The position numbers and the translations under genes were made by a program. DNA of 64,000 bases from NCBI GenBank assembly GCA_934700345.1, contig CAKUXP010000013.1, positions 1 to 64,000 on the forward strand, in the 5' to 3' direction. Origin of the DNA: an uncultured Fibrobacter sp. Its GTDB lineage: Bacteria > Fibrobacterota > Fibrobacteria > Fibrobacterales > Fibrobacteraceae. A model generated the notes under the pieces. That model searched no databases, was not told the origin of the DNA, and saw only the letters and a list, made by a program, of their open reading frames with translations. This document shows positions 1 through 8,768 of this stretch, in pieces; the first letter of the stretch is position 1; the number at the start of each line of letters is the position of its first letter.

Positions 1-381
1 AATCCGATGCTTACCGTTGTCGCGGATACGTGCGGCGAACACGATACGCTCGGAAGCGGGTGTTCCGCAGAAGGGAACGTGGTGCGCTATACGGACAAGA
101 CGCGCTATATGCACAGCTGCCGGGACACTTTCGTTCGGACGCTGGAAAACTTCGATATGGCAAAGCGCGATCAGGTCTGCAATCTGAATTTTTTCACCAA
201 GGTGATTCTCGACGACAAGGGACGGCTGGAATTTGCCGATGGCATCTCCGGGCCTGGAAAGTATATCGAATTGCGGGCCGAAATGGATGTGCTCTTTCTG
301 CTCTCGGATTGCGCGCAGCTGAACAACCCCTGTAACGATTACAATCCTACTCCGATTCGAATGGTCGTTTTCGATGGCTGA
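1..381 (+). CDS. DUF1989 urea/guanidine carboxylase-associated protein, C-terminal part
   Basis: The frame is open from the first base, so the gene begins upstream and only the last 126 residues are present. The end of the protein carries the DUF1989 signature: an RAEMDVL stretch followed by QLNNPCNDYNPTPIR. An earlier DTCGEHDTL segment contains potential metal ligands. Proteins of this family sit beside urea carboxylase-like enzymes. Several have been shown to be carboxyguanidine deiminase subunits (CgdA/CgdB), which turn carboxyguanidine into allophanate. The stop codon overlaps the start of the next gene by 8 bases, and a carboxylase gene follows, so the family assignment is firm. Whether this is the CgdA-like or CgdB-like subunit cannot be settled from the fragment. 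Confidence 0.88.
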   Translation, partial: NPMLTVVADTCGEHDTLGSGCSAEGNVVRYTDKTRYMHSCRDTFVRTLENFDMAKRDQVCNLNFFTKVILDDKGRLEFADGISGPGKYIELRAEMDVLFLLSDCAQLNNPCNDYNPTPIRMVVFDG

Positions 382-1198
382 CTATATCTACAGATGCTTT
401 ACGCGAAAGACCCTGGATGCCGCTTACGACAATACGCATGCGGTAAGGGATAGTGCGGAAATTCTCGAAGGCTTTGAACTTCGCAGCCGAAAACTGGCCG
501 GTGAATTTTCAAAGACGATGGACATTCCTTATGGGACAAGGCCGCGGGAACGATTCGACTATTTTCCCGGAAATCCCGATGAAGGAATCTTCGTGTTCAT
601 TCACGGCGGTTATTGGCAGATGCGCCACAAGGATACGTTTCGCTTTTTGGCGAGAGGTCCGCTTTCGCTAGGATTTCACGTAGCATCTGTAGGCTATACG
701 CTTGCCCCGGAAATGAATCTGTATGAAATCGTGAACGAAGTGCGGATGGCATTAAGGAGCGTCTGCGCCTATTCCGAAAAGTTTCAGGCTGATTTCCGCA
801 AGGTAGTTGTTTCCGGATGGTCGGCGGGCGGGCATCTTTGCGCAATGATGCTAGCGGAACCTTTTGTCGTTGGTGCGCTTGCCATTAGCGGAATCTATGA
901 TCTGGAACCGATTTCCAAATGCTACCTGAACCAGGCATTGAAACTTTCGGGTGAAGATGTCTTGCGCTTAAGTCCGTTACGGATTCCGTGCGTTCGCAAA
1001 CCGATGGCGATTGTATGTGGCGAAGAGGAACTTCCCGAACTGCAGCGGCAAAGTCTTTCGTTTGCCACGCTTCGCGCAGAGGAAAAAATTCCTGGTTCTT
1101 TCGAACTTCTCGAAAGCAGAAATCACTTTACGATTCTTCATGAACTCGAAGATGAAAATGGAACCCTAACACATATTCTTGAAAACTGGAGAAAGTAA
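374..1198 (+). CDS. alpha/beta hydrolase, arylformamidase (kynurenine formamidase)-like
   Basis: This is a 274-residue cytoplasmic alpha/beta hydrolase without a signal peptide. It shows the HGGYW oxyanion-hole motif at about residue 76 and the nucleophile elbow GWSAGGH at about residue 151. A late SRNHF provides the likely catalytic histidine. This arrangement is typical of arylformamidase-like and carboxylesterase-like enzymes, which hydrolyse small amide or ester bonds. The ATG overlaps the preceding DUF1989 gene by 8 bases, and the carboxylase gene begins 1 base after its stop, so the three are almost certainly co-transcribed. A role in the same nitrogen pathway is inferred from this context only. 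No tryptophan catabolism genes are nearby, so true kynurenine formamidase activity is doubtful. Confidence 0.85.
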   Translation: MADYIYRCFTRKTLDAAYDNTHAVRDSAEILEGFELRSRKLAGEFSKTMDIPYGTRPRERFDYFPGNPDEGIFVFIHGGYWQMRHKDTFRFLARGPLSLGFHVASVGYTLAPEMNLYEIVNEVRMALRSVCAYSEKFQADFRKVVVSGWSAGGHLCAMMLAEPFVVGALAISGIYDLEPISKCYLNQALKLSGEDVLRLSPLRIPCVRKPMAIVCGEEELPELQRQSLSFATLRAEEKIPGSFELLESRNHFTILHELEDENGTLTHILENWRK

Positions 1199-1199
1199 T

Positions 1200-4100
1200 A
1201 TGTTTCAAAAAGTACTGATCGCCAATCGCGGCGAGATTGCCTGTCGGGTGATTCGTTCGCTGAAGGAAATGGGCGTCAAGTCGGTTGCGGTCTATTCGGA
1301 TCCGGATGAAAGTGCAACGCATGTCCTGATGGCCGATGAAGCGGCCCGGATTGGGCCTTTCGCGGCGAAGGATAGCTATCTCAACGTCGATGCGATTTTA
1401 GCTGCCATCAAAAAGACAGGAGCGGATGCGGTCCATCCGGGATATGGATTTTTGAGCGAGAACGCCGAGTTTGCAAAAGCTTTGGAACAAAACGGAGTCG
1501 CCTTTATCGGTCCGACGCCAACGCAGCTGACGGAATTTGGATTGAAGCATCGCAGCAAGGAACTTGCCAAGGAATTTGGAGTGCCGCTTGTCCCGGGAAC
1601 TGGCCTTTTGCAAAATGTCGAAGAGGCTGTAGAATCTGCGGAAAAGATTGGCTATCCCATCATGTTGAAAAGTACGGCGGGTGGCGGTGGAATCGGGATG
1701 ACTGTCTGCCGCAATGGAAAGGAACTTCGCGAAAGCTATGAACGAATCAAACGGCTGAGCGAAAACAACTTTAAGAATGCCGGTCTTTTTGTCGAAAAGT
1801 ATGTGGAACGCGGTCGCCACGTCGAGGTGCAGATTTTTGGCGATGGCGAAGGAAATGCGGTTGTCCTCGGCGAGCGCGACTGTTCGGTGCAACGGCGCAA
1901 CCAGAAGGTCATCGAGGAAACGCCTGCTCCGAATCTACCCGAGAAAACACGTCGGGAACTGCATGCCGCAGCCCTGCGCCTTGTGCAGGGTGTCAAGTAT
2001 CGTTCGGCGGGAACGGTGGAATTTATCTACGATGCCAAGGACGACAGATTCTATTTTCTGGAAGTGAATACGCGCTTGCAGGTGGAGCACGGTGTGACGG
2101 AAACCGTCTTCGGCGTGGATCTTGTTCGCTGGATGATTGAACTTGCCGCCGGGATTCGCCCGTTTGAAATCGGAGAAACGTTTACCCCTAAAGGTCACGC
2201 GATGGAGTTTCGCGTCTATGCGGAAGATCCGGGAAAGAATTACCGACCGTCGAGCGGCCTTTTAACGGAAGCCGATTTTCCGAAGGATGTCCGGGTGGAT
2301 ACTTGGGTCTCGCGCGGGACGGAAGTCAGCGCTTTTTACGATCCGCTGCTCGCGAAAGTTATTGTCGCGGGAAAGGACAGGGCGGACAACATCGAAAAGG
2401 CGAAGTCTGCCTTGGCGAAAGTTCGGCTCTGCGGATTTGAAACGAATATCAAGCTTTTACAAGATGTCCTCGAGATGGGCGCCTTTGTCTCAGGGAATGT
2501 CTCGACGTGGATTTTAAATGACTATTGCTACAAAAATCGGACATTTGAAATTCTCGCTCCCGGCTTGCAGACAACCGTCCAGGATTATCCGGGTCGTCTA
2601 AAACTCTGGGATGTCGGCATTCCGCCTTCCGGTCCGATGGATAATTACAGTTTCCGCCTGGCAAACAGGATTGTCGGAAATTCGGATGGTGCTGCCGGGA
2701 TTGAAATGACCCTTTCCGGCTGTTCGCTCTGCTTTCACACGGACGCCCTTATCGCATGGACGGGCGGAGACTTTCCGGCGAAGTTGAACGGGGAACCTTG
2801 TCCGAAGAATGCTCCGGTTGCAGTCAAGGACGGCGATGTTCTCAAGTTCGGTCTTACGAAGCTCGGACAGCGCGCCTATCTCGCGATTCGAGGAGGAATC
2901 GATGTTCCCGATTACCTGGGGAGCAAATCGACTTTTACGCTTGGCGGTTTTGGCGGTCACGGCGGACGTGCTCTTTTGGCTGGAGACATTCTGCATATAG
3001 GAAACGACATTTCAGGCGAACCGCTTGTTCCGGCTGAAAAGGCTGTTCCGAAGATTTCTTCCGAGTGGAAGATCGGTGTGATGTATGGTCCGCACGGCGC
3101 ACCGGATTACCTGACAGAAAACGACATTGACGAATTTTTTGCCGCAACCTGGGAAGTCCATTACAACTCTTCGCGCACGGGAATCCGCTTGATTGGACCG
3201 CAACCCAAGTGGGCGCGTCCCGATGGCGGCGAAGCGGGACTTCACCCTTCGAATCTTCACGATAATGCGTATGCGGTCGGAACGGTTGACTTTACGGGAG
3301 ATATGCCGATTATCTTGGGCGTTGACGGGCCTAGCCTTGGCGGCTTCGCCTGCCCGGTAACAATCGTTTCCGCGGAACTGTGGAAAATGGGCGAACTTCG
3401 CAGTGGAGACAAGGTCAAGTTCATTCCGATTTCCGCACAAAAGGCGGAAGAGATTCGCTTGGCTCGGGAAGCGAACCTGCAAGATCCGGCAAAGGCATCT
3501 TTTGAAATTCCGAAATTGGAAGCCTCTCCGGTAACGACACCAATTGTCGCGGAGTTCCATTCTGAAAATGAAATGGAACATGTCGTTGTTCGCGCTGACG
3601 GCGACGACTATGTCCTTCTGGAATTTGGACCGAACCGGATCGATTTACGGCTCCGCTTTACGGCGCACGCCTGGATGCTCGCGGTAAAGGAACAACTGAG
3701 TGAATTTATCATTGATGTGACGCCCGGAATCCGTTCCATCCAGATTCATTACGACATCCGGAAAATTCGCCAATGGGAAATGTTGCGGAAACTCGCCGAA
3801 CTTTCGGAACACCTGAAGAAAAACAAGATGACGAAGGTCGCCACCCGGACAGTCTATCTACCGCTTTCGTGGGACGATCCGCAGACGCGCATTGCGATTC
3901 AGAAGTATGTGACGACGGTTCGTCCGGGCGCTCCGTGGTGCTCGCCGAACAATATCGAATTCATCCGTCGTGTAAACGGCCTGGATTCCGTGGAAGATGT
4001 CAAAAGGATAGTCTTTAACGCGGATTATCTCGTGATGGGTCTAGGCGACGTCTATCTGGGTGCGCCTGTGGCGACGCCTCTTGACCCGAGACATCGCCTG

Positions 4101-4793
4101 GTGACGACAAAGTACAATCCGGCAAGAACCTGGACTCCCGAGAATGCGGTCGGAATCGGAGGCGCCTATATGTGCGTCTATGGCATGGAAGGTCCCGGTG
4201 GCTACCAGTTCGTGGGAAGGACCGTGCAGATGTGGAACCGTTTCAAGCGGACAAGCGATTTTTCGCTTCCGTATCTGTTGAGATTCTTTGACCGGGTTCG
4301 CTTTTACGAAGTGGGGGCTGATGAATTGCTGCAGATGCGCAAGGACTTTATCGTTGGAAAGTTCCACGTAAAGATCGAGGAAAGTTCGTTCGATATCCTG
4401 GAATATGAAAAGTTCCTCGCTGAAAATGTGGAGTCTATCGAAGCTTTTGAATCCAGACGCAAGAAGGCGTTTGAAGAAGAAAAGGAACGCTGGATTGCGA
4501 CCGGGCAGTTTACGTTTGAAAGCCACAGTGCGGCATCCGCTCCTGTTTTCGAAGCGACCCTTGCCGATGGCGAAGAAGGCGTGTATTCCCCGGTTTCGGG
4601 AAGTCTCTGGAAACTGACCGTCGATAAGGTCGGAACCAAAGTGAAGGCAGGCGAAACGCTGGCGATTCTCGAAAGTATGAAAACGGAAATTCCTGTTATC
4701 GCGGACGAAGATTTTGTGGTGACGCAAATCTTTGCGAAACCGGCGTCGGAAGTTCGCTCCGGACAGTGTCTGTTCGCGGTCAAGAGCGCTTGA
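1200..4793 (+). CDS. urea carboxylase-type biotin-dependent carboxylase (urea or guanidine carboxylase)
   Basis: The 1197-residue protein contains every module of urea carboxylase on one chain. A biotin carboxylase with ATP-grasp occupies roughly residues 1-450 (KVLIANRGEIACRV at the N-terminus, GGGGIGM ATP loop). A KipA/AHS2-type carboxyltransferase half follows at about 450-780, a KipI/AHS1-type half at about 875-1060, and a biotinyl domain at about 1125-1197 with the biotinylated lysine in ESMKTE (Lys1161). The family carboxylates urea to allophanate or guanidine to carboxyguanidine, using ATP and bicarbonate. Many DUF1989-linked members are now regarded as guanidine carboxylases, so substrate is left open. 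An ATG at 1200 preceded by GGAGAAAG is preferred over an in-frame TTG at 1179. No allophanate hydrolase lies in the window. Confidence 0.93.
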   Translation: MFQKVLIANRGEIACRVIRSLKEMGVKSVAVYSDPDESATHVLMADEAARIGPFAAKDSYLNVDAILAAIKKTGADAVHPGYGFLSENAEFAKALEQNGVAFIGPTPTQLTEFGLKHRSKELAKEFGVPLVPGTGLLQNVEEAVESAEKIGYPIMLKSTAGGGGIGMTVCRNGKELRESYERIKRLSENNFKNAGLFVEKYVERGRHVEVQIFGDGEGNAVVLGERDCSVQRRNQKVIEETPAPNLPEKTRRELHAAALRLVQGVKYRSAGTVEFIYDAKDDRFYFLEVNTRLQVEHGVTETVFGVDLVRWMIELAAGIRPFEIGETFTPKGHAMEFRVYAEDPGKNYRPSSGLLTEADFPKDVRVDTWVSRGTEVSAFYDPLLAKVIVAGKDRADNIEKAKSALAKVRLCGFETNIKLLQDVLEMGAFVSGNVSTWILNDYCYKNRTFEILAPGLQTTVQDYPGRLKLWDVGIPPSGPMDNYSFRLANRIVGNSDGAAGIEMTLSGCSLCFHTDALIAWTGGDFPAKLNGEPCPKNAPVAVKDGDVLKFGLTKLGQRAYLAIRGGIDVPDYLGSKSTFTLGGFGGHGGRALLAGDILHIGNDISGEPLVPAEKAVPKISSEWKIGVMYGPHGAPDYLTENDIDEFFAATWEVHYNSSRTGIRLIGPQPKWARPDGGEAGLHPSNLHDNAYAVGTVDFTGDMPIILGVDGPSLGGFACPVTIVSAELWKMGELRSGDKVKFIPISAQKAEEIRLAREANLQDPAKASFEIPKLEASPVTTPIVAEFHSENEMEHVVVRADGDDYVLLEFGPNRIDLRLRFTAHAWMLAVKEQLSEFIIDVTPGIRSIQIHYDIRKIRQWEMLRKLAELSEHLKKNKMTKVATRTVYLPLSWDDPQTRIAIQKYVTTVRPGAPWCSPNNIEFIRRVNGLDSVEDVKRIVFNADYLVMGLGDVYLGAPVATPLDPRHRLVTTKYNPARTWTPENAVGIGGAYMCVYGMEGPGGYQFVGRTVQMWNRFKRTSDFSLPYLLRFFDRVRFYEVGADELLQMRKDFIVGKFHVKIEESSFDILEYEKFLAENVESIEAFESRRKKAFEEEKERWIATGQFTFESHSAASAPVFEATLADGEEGVYSPVSGSLWKLTVDKVGTKVKAGETLAILESMKTEIPVIADEDFVVTQIFAKPASEVRSGQCLFAVKSA

Positions 4794-4816
4794 AGAATCT
4801 CCAGTCTTCAGGAAGG

Positions 4817-4850
4817 CGGTTCGTCGGTTCTTGTCGGCGGACCGTTTTTT
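4817..4850 (+). terminator. rho-independent terminator of the carboxylase operon
   Basis: A stem of about 10 base pairs (CGGTTCGTCG pairing with CGGCGGACCG, two G-U pairs) has a short loop and is followed directly by TTTTTT. It lies 23 bases after the carboxylase stop codon and closes the three-gene operon. Confidence 0.8.
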
Positions 4851-4904
4851 ACAGAATGGTCTATCTTGGATAGATTGTCCATAGCAAATAGATCGGACTC
4901 TTTC

Positions 4905-4933
4905 TTGACGGAAATGTTAGATAATATTTTAAT
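4905..4933 (+). promoter_or_regulatory. candidate sigma-70-type promoter for the esterase gene
   Basis: TTGACG at 4905-4910 is followed after 17 bases by TTTAAT at 4928-4933, in an AT-rich stretch just downstream of the preceding terminator and about 25 bases before the ATG. The -35 box is good and the -10 box is weak, so this is only a candidate. Confidence 0.35.
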
Positions 4934-4957
4934 TATTGTCATTTTTGTGAGGAACCG

Positions 4958-6394
4958 ATGAAAACATTTTCCGTTTCGTGTCTTTGTATATTGGCTTTTT
5001 GCTCGCTAGTCTATTCCTATCGGTTGCAGGGAACCGTCTTGGATGAAAGTGGAAATCCTGTTGCCGGCGCAAAAGTCCTCCTGCTTTCCAAAAACAAGTC
5101 GGCTGTCACCGAGGCGATGGGTAAATTCGAAATCCAGGAAGACGAGACGGCTTTGCAAGTGCATAAAATCGGTGCGCCATCCTGGTCTCTGCAAGGTGGA
5201 ATCCTTTGCGTCTTTATGAGTACGCCGTTGCCGTTTCAAGTGAAAGTCCTTGATTTGATGGGAAACGAAATGCTTTCGGAAAACCGGCGTGGCGTGGGAG
5301 CGCATCGTCTGGATTTTCAAAATCGGTTATCGCGTGGAAAGTATGTGGCGAGTATTCAAGCCGGAAATTATCGGGAAGTGTTTTTCTTTTCTGCCGGAGA
5401 AAACCGTTCGGGGAAAATTTCTGGAAATAGCGAAAGTAACGAAATGCGATACCTAAAAAAAGAGATTGCTTTTGTGGATTCTTTGCAAGTATCCGCGGAA
5501 TCGTATGAGACTTTAACAATCGCTTTGCCCAATCTAGATACTAACTTGACGCTGAAACTACACAAGAAGGAATTGTCGTATGCTTTTGGCTGGGCGAAAG
5601 GCAATACCCCTGTTCCTACGCGTGGTTGCGGGAAAACCTGGAACCGGGTTAAATCGGGAAGTTACGATTTTTTTTGGAGCAAGGGAAAACGTACGATTCG
5701 CATCGACATTCCGGATAATTACGATAACAATAAGCCTTATCGCTTGGTCTTTGGCATGCACTGCATGGGAGGCTGGGCTGGAGGCGTCCAACAAGAAGGT
5801 TATTATGGTTTAAAACCGCTAGATACCGAAAAGACGACGATTTTCGTAGCTCCCGAGGGAAACGGGAACCAGGCCCCGTGGGCTCAAGATGACTATACGC
5901 TCTTTGATGAATTGTTGGCGGATTTGGAGGGAAACCTGTGCATCGATTCCAGCCGCGTATTTTCCACGGGATTCAGCTACGGTTCCATGTTTACGAATGG
6001 GCTCTCGTGGAATCACCAAAAATGGCTTCGTGGCGTTGCCGTCTATGAAACCGCGGAGCGGAACATTTGGCTCCCCCAGCATACGGGGGAACCGATAGCC
6101 TGGATGGGCGTCTTGGGCTTTGACGATGGGCTTTGTACGCCTGAAATGGGGCGACACGCACGCGATATAATCTTGGAACACAATTCGGAAAACGGATCGG
6201 CCTTGCAGGAATCCGCAGAAGAGGCGGTTCGCGGATCGGGGATTCATTTATGCTACGACTATAAAACGGTTGATTCGCGTTTTCCCGTCCGCTGGTGTAC
6301 TCAGGATGGCGGACATATTTGGAACCATAAGGACCGAGGCGCTAATGAAAGCTGGGTTCCTCAAGCGACCTGGGATTTTATTACGCAATTCTAG
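4958..6394 (+). CDS. secreted CE1/PHB-depolymerase-like esterase with N-terminal accessory domains
   Basis: This 478-residue exported protein begins with a signal peptide ending near residue 20. A carboxypeptidase-regulatory-like beta domain follows (LQGTVLDESGNPVAGAKV, about 23-65), then a FlgD-like segment (VKVLDLMGNEM to GKYVASIQAG, about 88-140). The esterase domain occupies about 245-475, with HCMGGWAGG as oxyanion loop, GFSYG nucleophile elbow (Ser340) and a late histidine in DGGHIW. Such domains occur among feruloyl and acetylxylan esterases and polyhydroxybutyrate depolymerases. In a plant-fibre degrader, cleavage of hemicellulose side-chain esters is the likely role (inference). Terminators on both sides indicate a single-gene transcript. 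The substrate is not readable from sequence. Confidence 0.85.
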   Translation: MKTFSVSCLCILAFCSLVYSYRLQGTVLDESGNPVAGAKVLLLSKNKSAVTEAMGKFEIQEDETALQVHKIGAPSWSLQGGILCVFMSTPLPFQVKVLDLMGNEMLSENRRGVGAHRLDFQNRLSRGKYVASIQAGNYREVFFFSAGENRSGKISGNSESNEMRYLKKEIAFVDSLQVSAESYETLTIALPNLDTNLTLKLHKKELSYAFGWAKGNTPVPTRGCGKTWNRVKSGSYDFFWSKGKRTIRIDIPDNYDNNKPYRLVFGMHCMGGWAGGVQQEGYYGLKPLDTEKTTIFVAPEGNGNQAPWAQDDYTLFDELLADLEGNLCIDSSRVFSTGFSYGSMFTNGLSWNHQKWLRGVAVYETAERNIWLPQHTGEPIAWMGVLGFDDGLCTPEMGRHARDIILEHNSENGSALQESAEEAVRGSGIHLCYDYKTVDSRFPVRWCTQDGGHIWNHKDRGANESWVPQATWDFITQF

Positions 6395-6410
6395 AATTTC
6401 TTGTTCAAAA

Positions 6411-6440
6411 AAATCGTTCCTGAAAGGGAACGATTTTTTT
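6411..6440 (+). terminator. rho-independent terminator of the esterase gene
   Basis: The stem ATCGTTCC/GGAACGAT has a six-base loop and is followed by a run of T. It starts 16 bases after the esterase stop codon. The same stem sequence recurs in the terminator at 16034. Confidence 0.8.
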
Positions 6441-6442
6441 CT

Positions 6443-6465
6443 AAAAACGGGTTTATTAAAACCCG
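6443..6465 (-). terminator. rho-independent terminator of pheS (minus strand)
   Basis: The inverted repeat CGGGTTT/AAACCCG has a four-base loop. Read on the minus strand it is followed by TTTTTAG, and it begins four bases past the pheS stop codon. With the neighbouring hairpin it separates two convergent genes. Confidence 0.7.
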
Positions 6466-6468
6466 CTT

Positions 6469-7491
6469 TTAGAACTGGCTCAGGAACCGCTGGTCGTTTG
6501 ACGTCAGAAGCCCGATTTCCGGAATTTCGTGCCGAAGCATCGCGATGCGGTCAAGCCCGAAGCCGAAGGCGAAGCCCGTGTACTTTTCGGGATCGATACC
6601 GCAGTTCTTGAAAACGTTCGGATCGACGGAACCGCAACCGCCGATTTCCATCCAGCCTGTTCCCTTGCAGCGTTTGCAGCCCTTGCCGCCGCAAAAGACG
6701 CAGCTTACGTCCATTTCCGCGGAAGGTTCCGTAAACGGGAAGAAGCTCGGGCGGAAACGCGTCTTTACGCCTTCACCGAAAAGCTTGTTCATGAAAATCT
6801 GGAGAACGCCCTTGAGCTGTGCAAAGGTAATCGTTTCATCGACGACCAGGCCTTCGCATTGCTGGAACATCGGAGCGTGCGTTGCATCGTTATCGACGCG
6901 GAAAACATGTCCCGGCGCAATCATCCGGAAAGGCGGCTTGTGCGTTTCCATGTAATGGATTTGCGTATCGGACGTTTGCGTGCGAAGCATGACCTTGTCG
7001 CCTAGATAGAACGTGTCCTGCATGTCGCGGCTCGGGTGGTCGGGCGGCGTGTTGAGCGCCTCGAAATTATACCAGTCCGTTTCGATATCCTTTCCCGAGT
7101 CGACAGCGAAACCCATTTGCGAAAAAAAGTCGATGATTTCTTCGCGAACGTCATAGACCGGGTGCGTGGAACCCGCGGGAATTCCGTTGCCCGGCAGGCT
7201 GATGTCCGTCCAGCCTTTTTCGAGTTCCGCGTCGAGAGCCTTCTTCTTCGCTTCTTCGAGCGCCTTGTCAATTTTTTCGGAAACGCTCTGCTTCAGATCG
7301 TTGACGAGCTTTCCAAAGGACGGGCGTTCTTCGGCGGAAAGGTTCGCCATCTGCTTCATCAGACCGGTAATCTGGCCTTTTTTTCCAAGCCACTTGACGC
7401 GGAGCGCATCGACGGCTTCCTTGACATTGAGCTTTGTCTCGGCGAGTTCCGCTTCAAAGGCCTCGCGCATTTGGGAAAGTTTTTCGTTCAT
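6469..7491 (-). CDS. pheS: phenylalanine-tRNA ligase alpha subunit
   Basis: The 340-residue protein is the catalytic alpha subunit of phenylalanyl-tRNA synthetase, which charges tRNA-Phe with phenylalanine using ATP. An N-terminal coiled coil (about 1-85) is followed by the class II core. Motif 2 lies around FRMIAPGHVFRVD and motif 3 is GFGLDRIAML near the C-terminus. A cysteine cluster (CVFCGGKGCKRC, about residues 265-276) is a known variant insertion in many bacterial PheS proteins. The gene lies 49 bases downstream of an MFS transporter gene on the same strand. The beta subunit gene pheT, usually adjacent, is absent from this window, so the two subunits are unlinked here. Confidence 0.97.
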   Translation of the reverse strand: MNEKLSQMREAFEAELAETKLNVKEAVDALRVKWLGKKGQITGLMKQMANLSAEERPSFGKLVNDLKQSVSEKIDKALEEAKKKALDAELEKGWTDISLPGNGIPAGSTHPVYDVREEIIDFFSQMGFAVDSGKDIETDWYNFEALNTPPDHPSRDMQDTFYLGDKVMLRTQTSDTQIHYMETHKPPFRMIAPGHVFRVDNDATHAPMFQQCEGLVVDETITFAQLKGVLQIFMNKLFGEGVKTRFRPSFFPFTEPSAEMDVSCVFCGGKGCKRCKGTGWMEIGGCGSVDPNVFKNCGIDPEKYTGFAFGFGLDRIAMLRHEIPEIGLLTSNDQRFLSQF

Positions 7492-7540
7492 AGCGAAATA
7501 AAAATAGAAATTTTGAGCTCGGCTTTCCGGAAAAGCGAAG

Positions 7541-8707
7541 CTATCCTTCCAGTTTGTTGGCGAGGTAATGCGGTGCGGTCTTCTTCATGAAGAAAATCGC
7601 GGAGACAAGCAGGAGGGTGGCACAGCAGAAAAACATCGTCGCATACGAGAAGGTTTCGGCAAGCGGTCCGCCGGCGAGAATTCCCATTCCGATGCCTAGG
7701 TCCCAACCGGTGAGATAGGTGCTGGTCGCGGTACCGCGCTGGTCGTGCCTTGCGAGGTTCACGCACATCGTCTGGTAACCGGGAAATACGAGGCCTAGGC
7801 CCGAACCGATGAAGAACGCGGACAGGAGAAAGACGATTTGTTCGGGAAAAAGCGAAAAAAGAAAATACGCTGCGGTGACAAGGGCAAGCCCGATGGAAAC
7901 GAGGCGCGTCAGGTAGCCGCGGTCGATGAGCTTTCCCGTGAGTAGCCTTGATGAAATAAGCCCGACAGCGATGAGTGCGTAAAAGTATCCGGAACCGGAA
8001 AGATCATTTTGGCGCGCGTATAGGGCTACATAATTGGTGAGCGGCCCATAGGCGCAGCCGATGAAAAGCATGTTCAAAAACTGCGGAATTGCCTTGGTGA
8101 GGAAAAAACGGTCAAGGGAAAGCGGAACGGCGTCTTTTTTGATGGGCTTGATTTTCGTGCGAATTGGCAGGATCAGGAGCAACCCGATGACGCACAGGGC
8201 GATGGATAGGGCGATGACCGAACTTGCGCCGTGGGATTCGTATAGGAACATTCCCGTCATCGGGCCGGTCGCAAAGGCGAGATTTGTCGTGACGCCGAAA
8301 TACCCGACGCCTTCTCCCCGTCTGCTCGAGGGCAGAACGTCAATGGCGATTGTGCTTCCCGCTGTACTTGCGATGCCGAAGCTGATTCCGTGCAAGAGTC
8401 GGACGATTCCGAGGACGAGAAGAGTCCCTGCCGCAGCGTAACCGATGAACATCGCTGTGAATAAAAAGTACATGACGAAGTAAAGCGGTTTTCGGGAAAA
8501 GCTATCGACGAGGAATCCCGCGAACGGGCGGCAGAACAGCGCTCCGATGGTGTAGAGAGAAATGATTATTCCGGAAACGGTCGCACCCGCATGGAATTTT
8601 TCAAAAATATATAGGGGGAGAATCGGCAAAAGTTCGTAGAAAGCGAAAAACAAGAGAAAATTTGTGATGCCGACGAGGACGAAGGCTCTTGACCAAAGTT
8701 TTTCCAT
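7541..8707 (-). CDS. MFS transporter, drug/sugar efflux type
   Basis: The 388-residue integral membrane protein has about twelve hydrophobic segments. It carries a major facilitator loop 2-3 signature (GALFCRPFAGFLVDSFSRKP), a related motif in the second half (LLTGKLIDRGYLTR), and a helix 5 segment (GVTTNLAFATGPMTG) like that of drug/H+ antiporters. It most resembles the small 12-helix exporters annotated as arabinose or drug efflux permeases. The substrate cannot be told. It is transcribed divergently from adk across only 61 bases and precedes pheS on the same strand. No regulator gene adjoins it. Confidence 0.88.
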   Translation of the reverse strand: MEKLWSRAFVLVGITNFLLFFAFYELLPILPLYIFEKFHAGATVSGIIISLYTIGALFCRPFAGFLVDSFSRKPLYFVMYFLFTAMFIGYAAAGTLLVLGIVRLLHGISFGIASTAGSTIAIDVLPSSRRGEGVGYFGVTTNLAFATGPMTGMFLYESHGASSVIALSIALCVIGLLLILPIRTKIKPIKKDAVPLSLDRFFLTKAIPQFLNMLFIGCAYGPLTNYVALYARQNDLSGSGYFYALIAVGLISSRLLTGKLIDRGYLTRLVSIGLALVTAAYFLFSLFPEQIVFLLSAFFIGSGLGLVFPGYQTMCVNLARHDQRGTATSTYLTGWDLGIGMGILAGGPLAETFSYATMFFCCATLLLVSAIFFMKKTAPHYLANKLEG

Positions 8708-8768
8708 GGCTTCGAAAATAGAATTTTTCTACATTTTCCGCGAATCAATTTCACAAGAGGATTCCGAT

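Noticed and set aside
1..373. Guanidine riboswitch or operon promoter for the carboxylase genes
   Set aside because: The DUF1989 gene is already in progress at base 1, so the leader lies outside the window.
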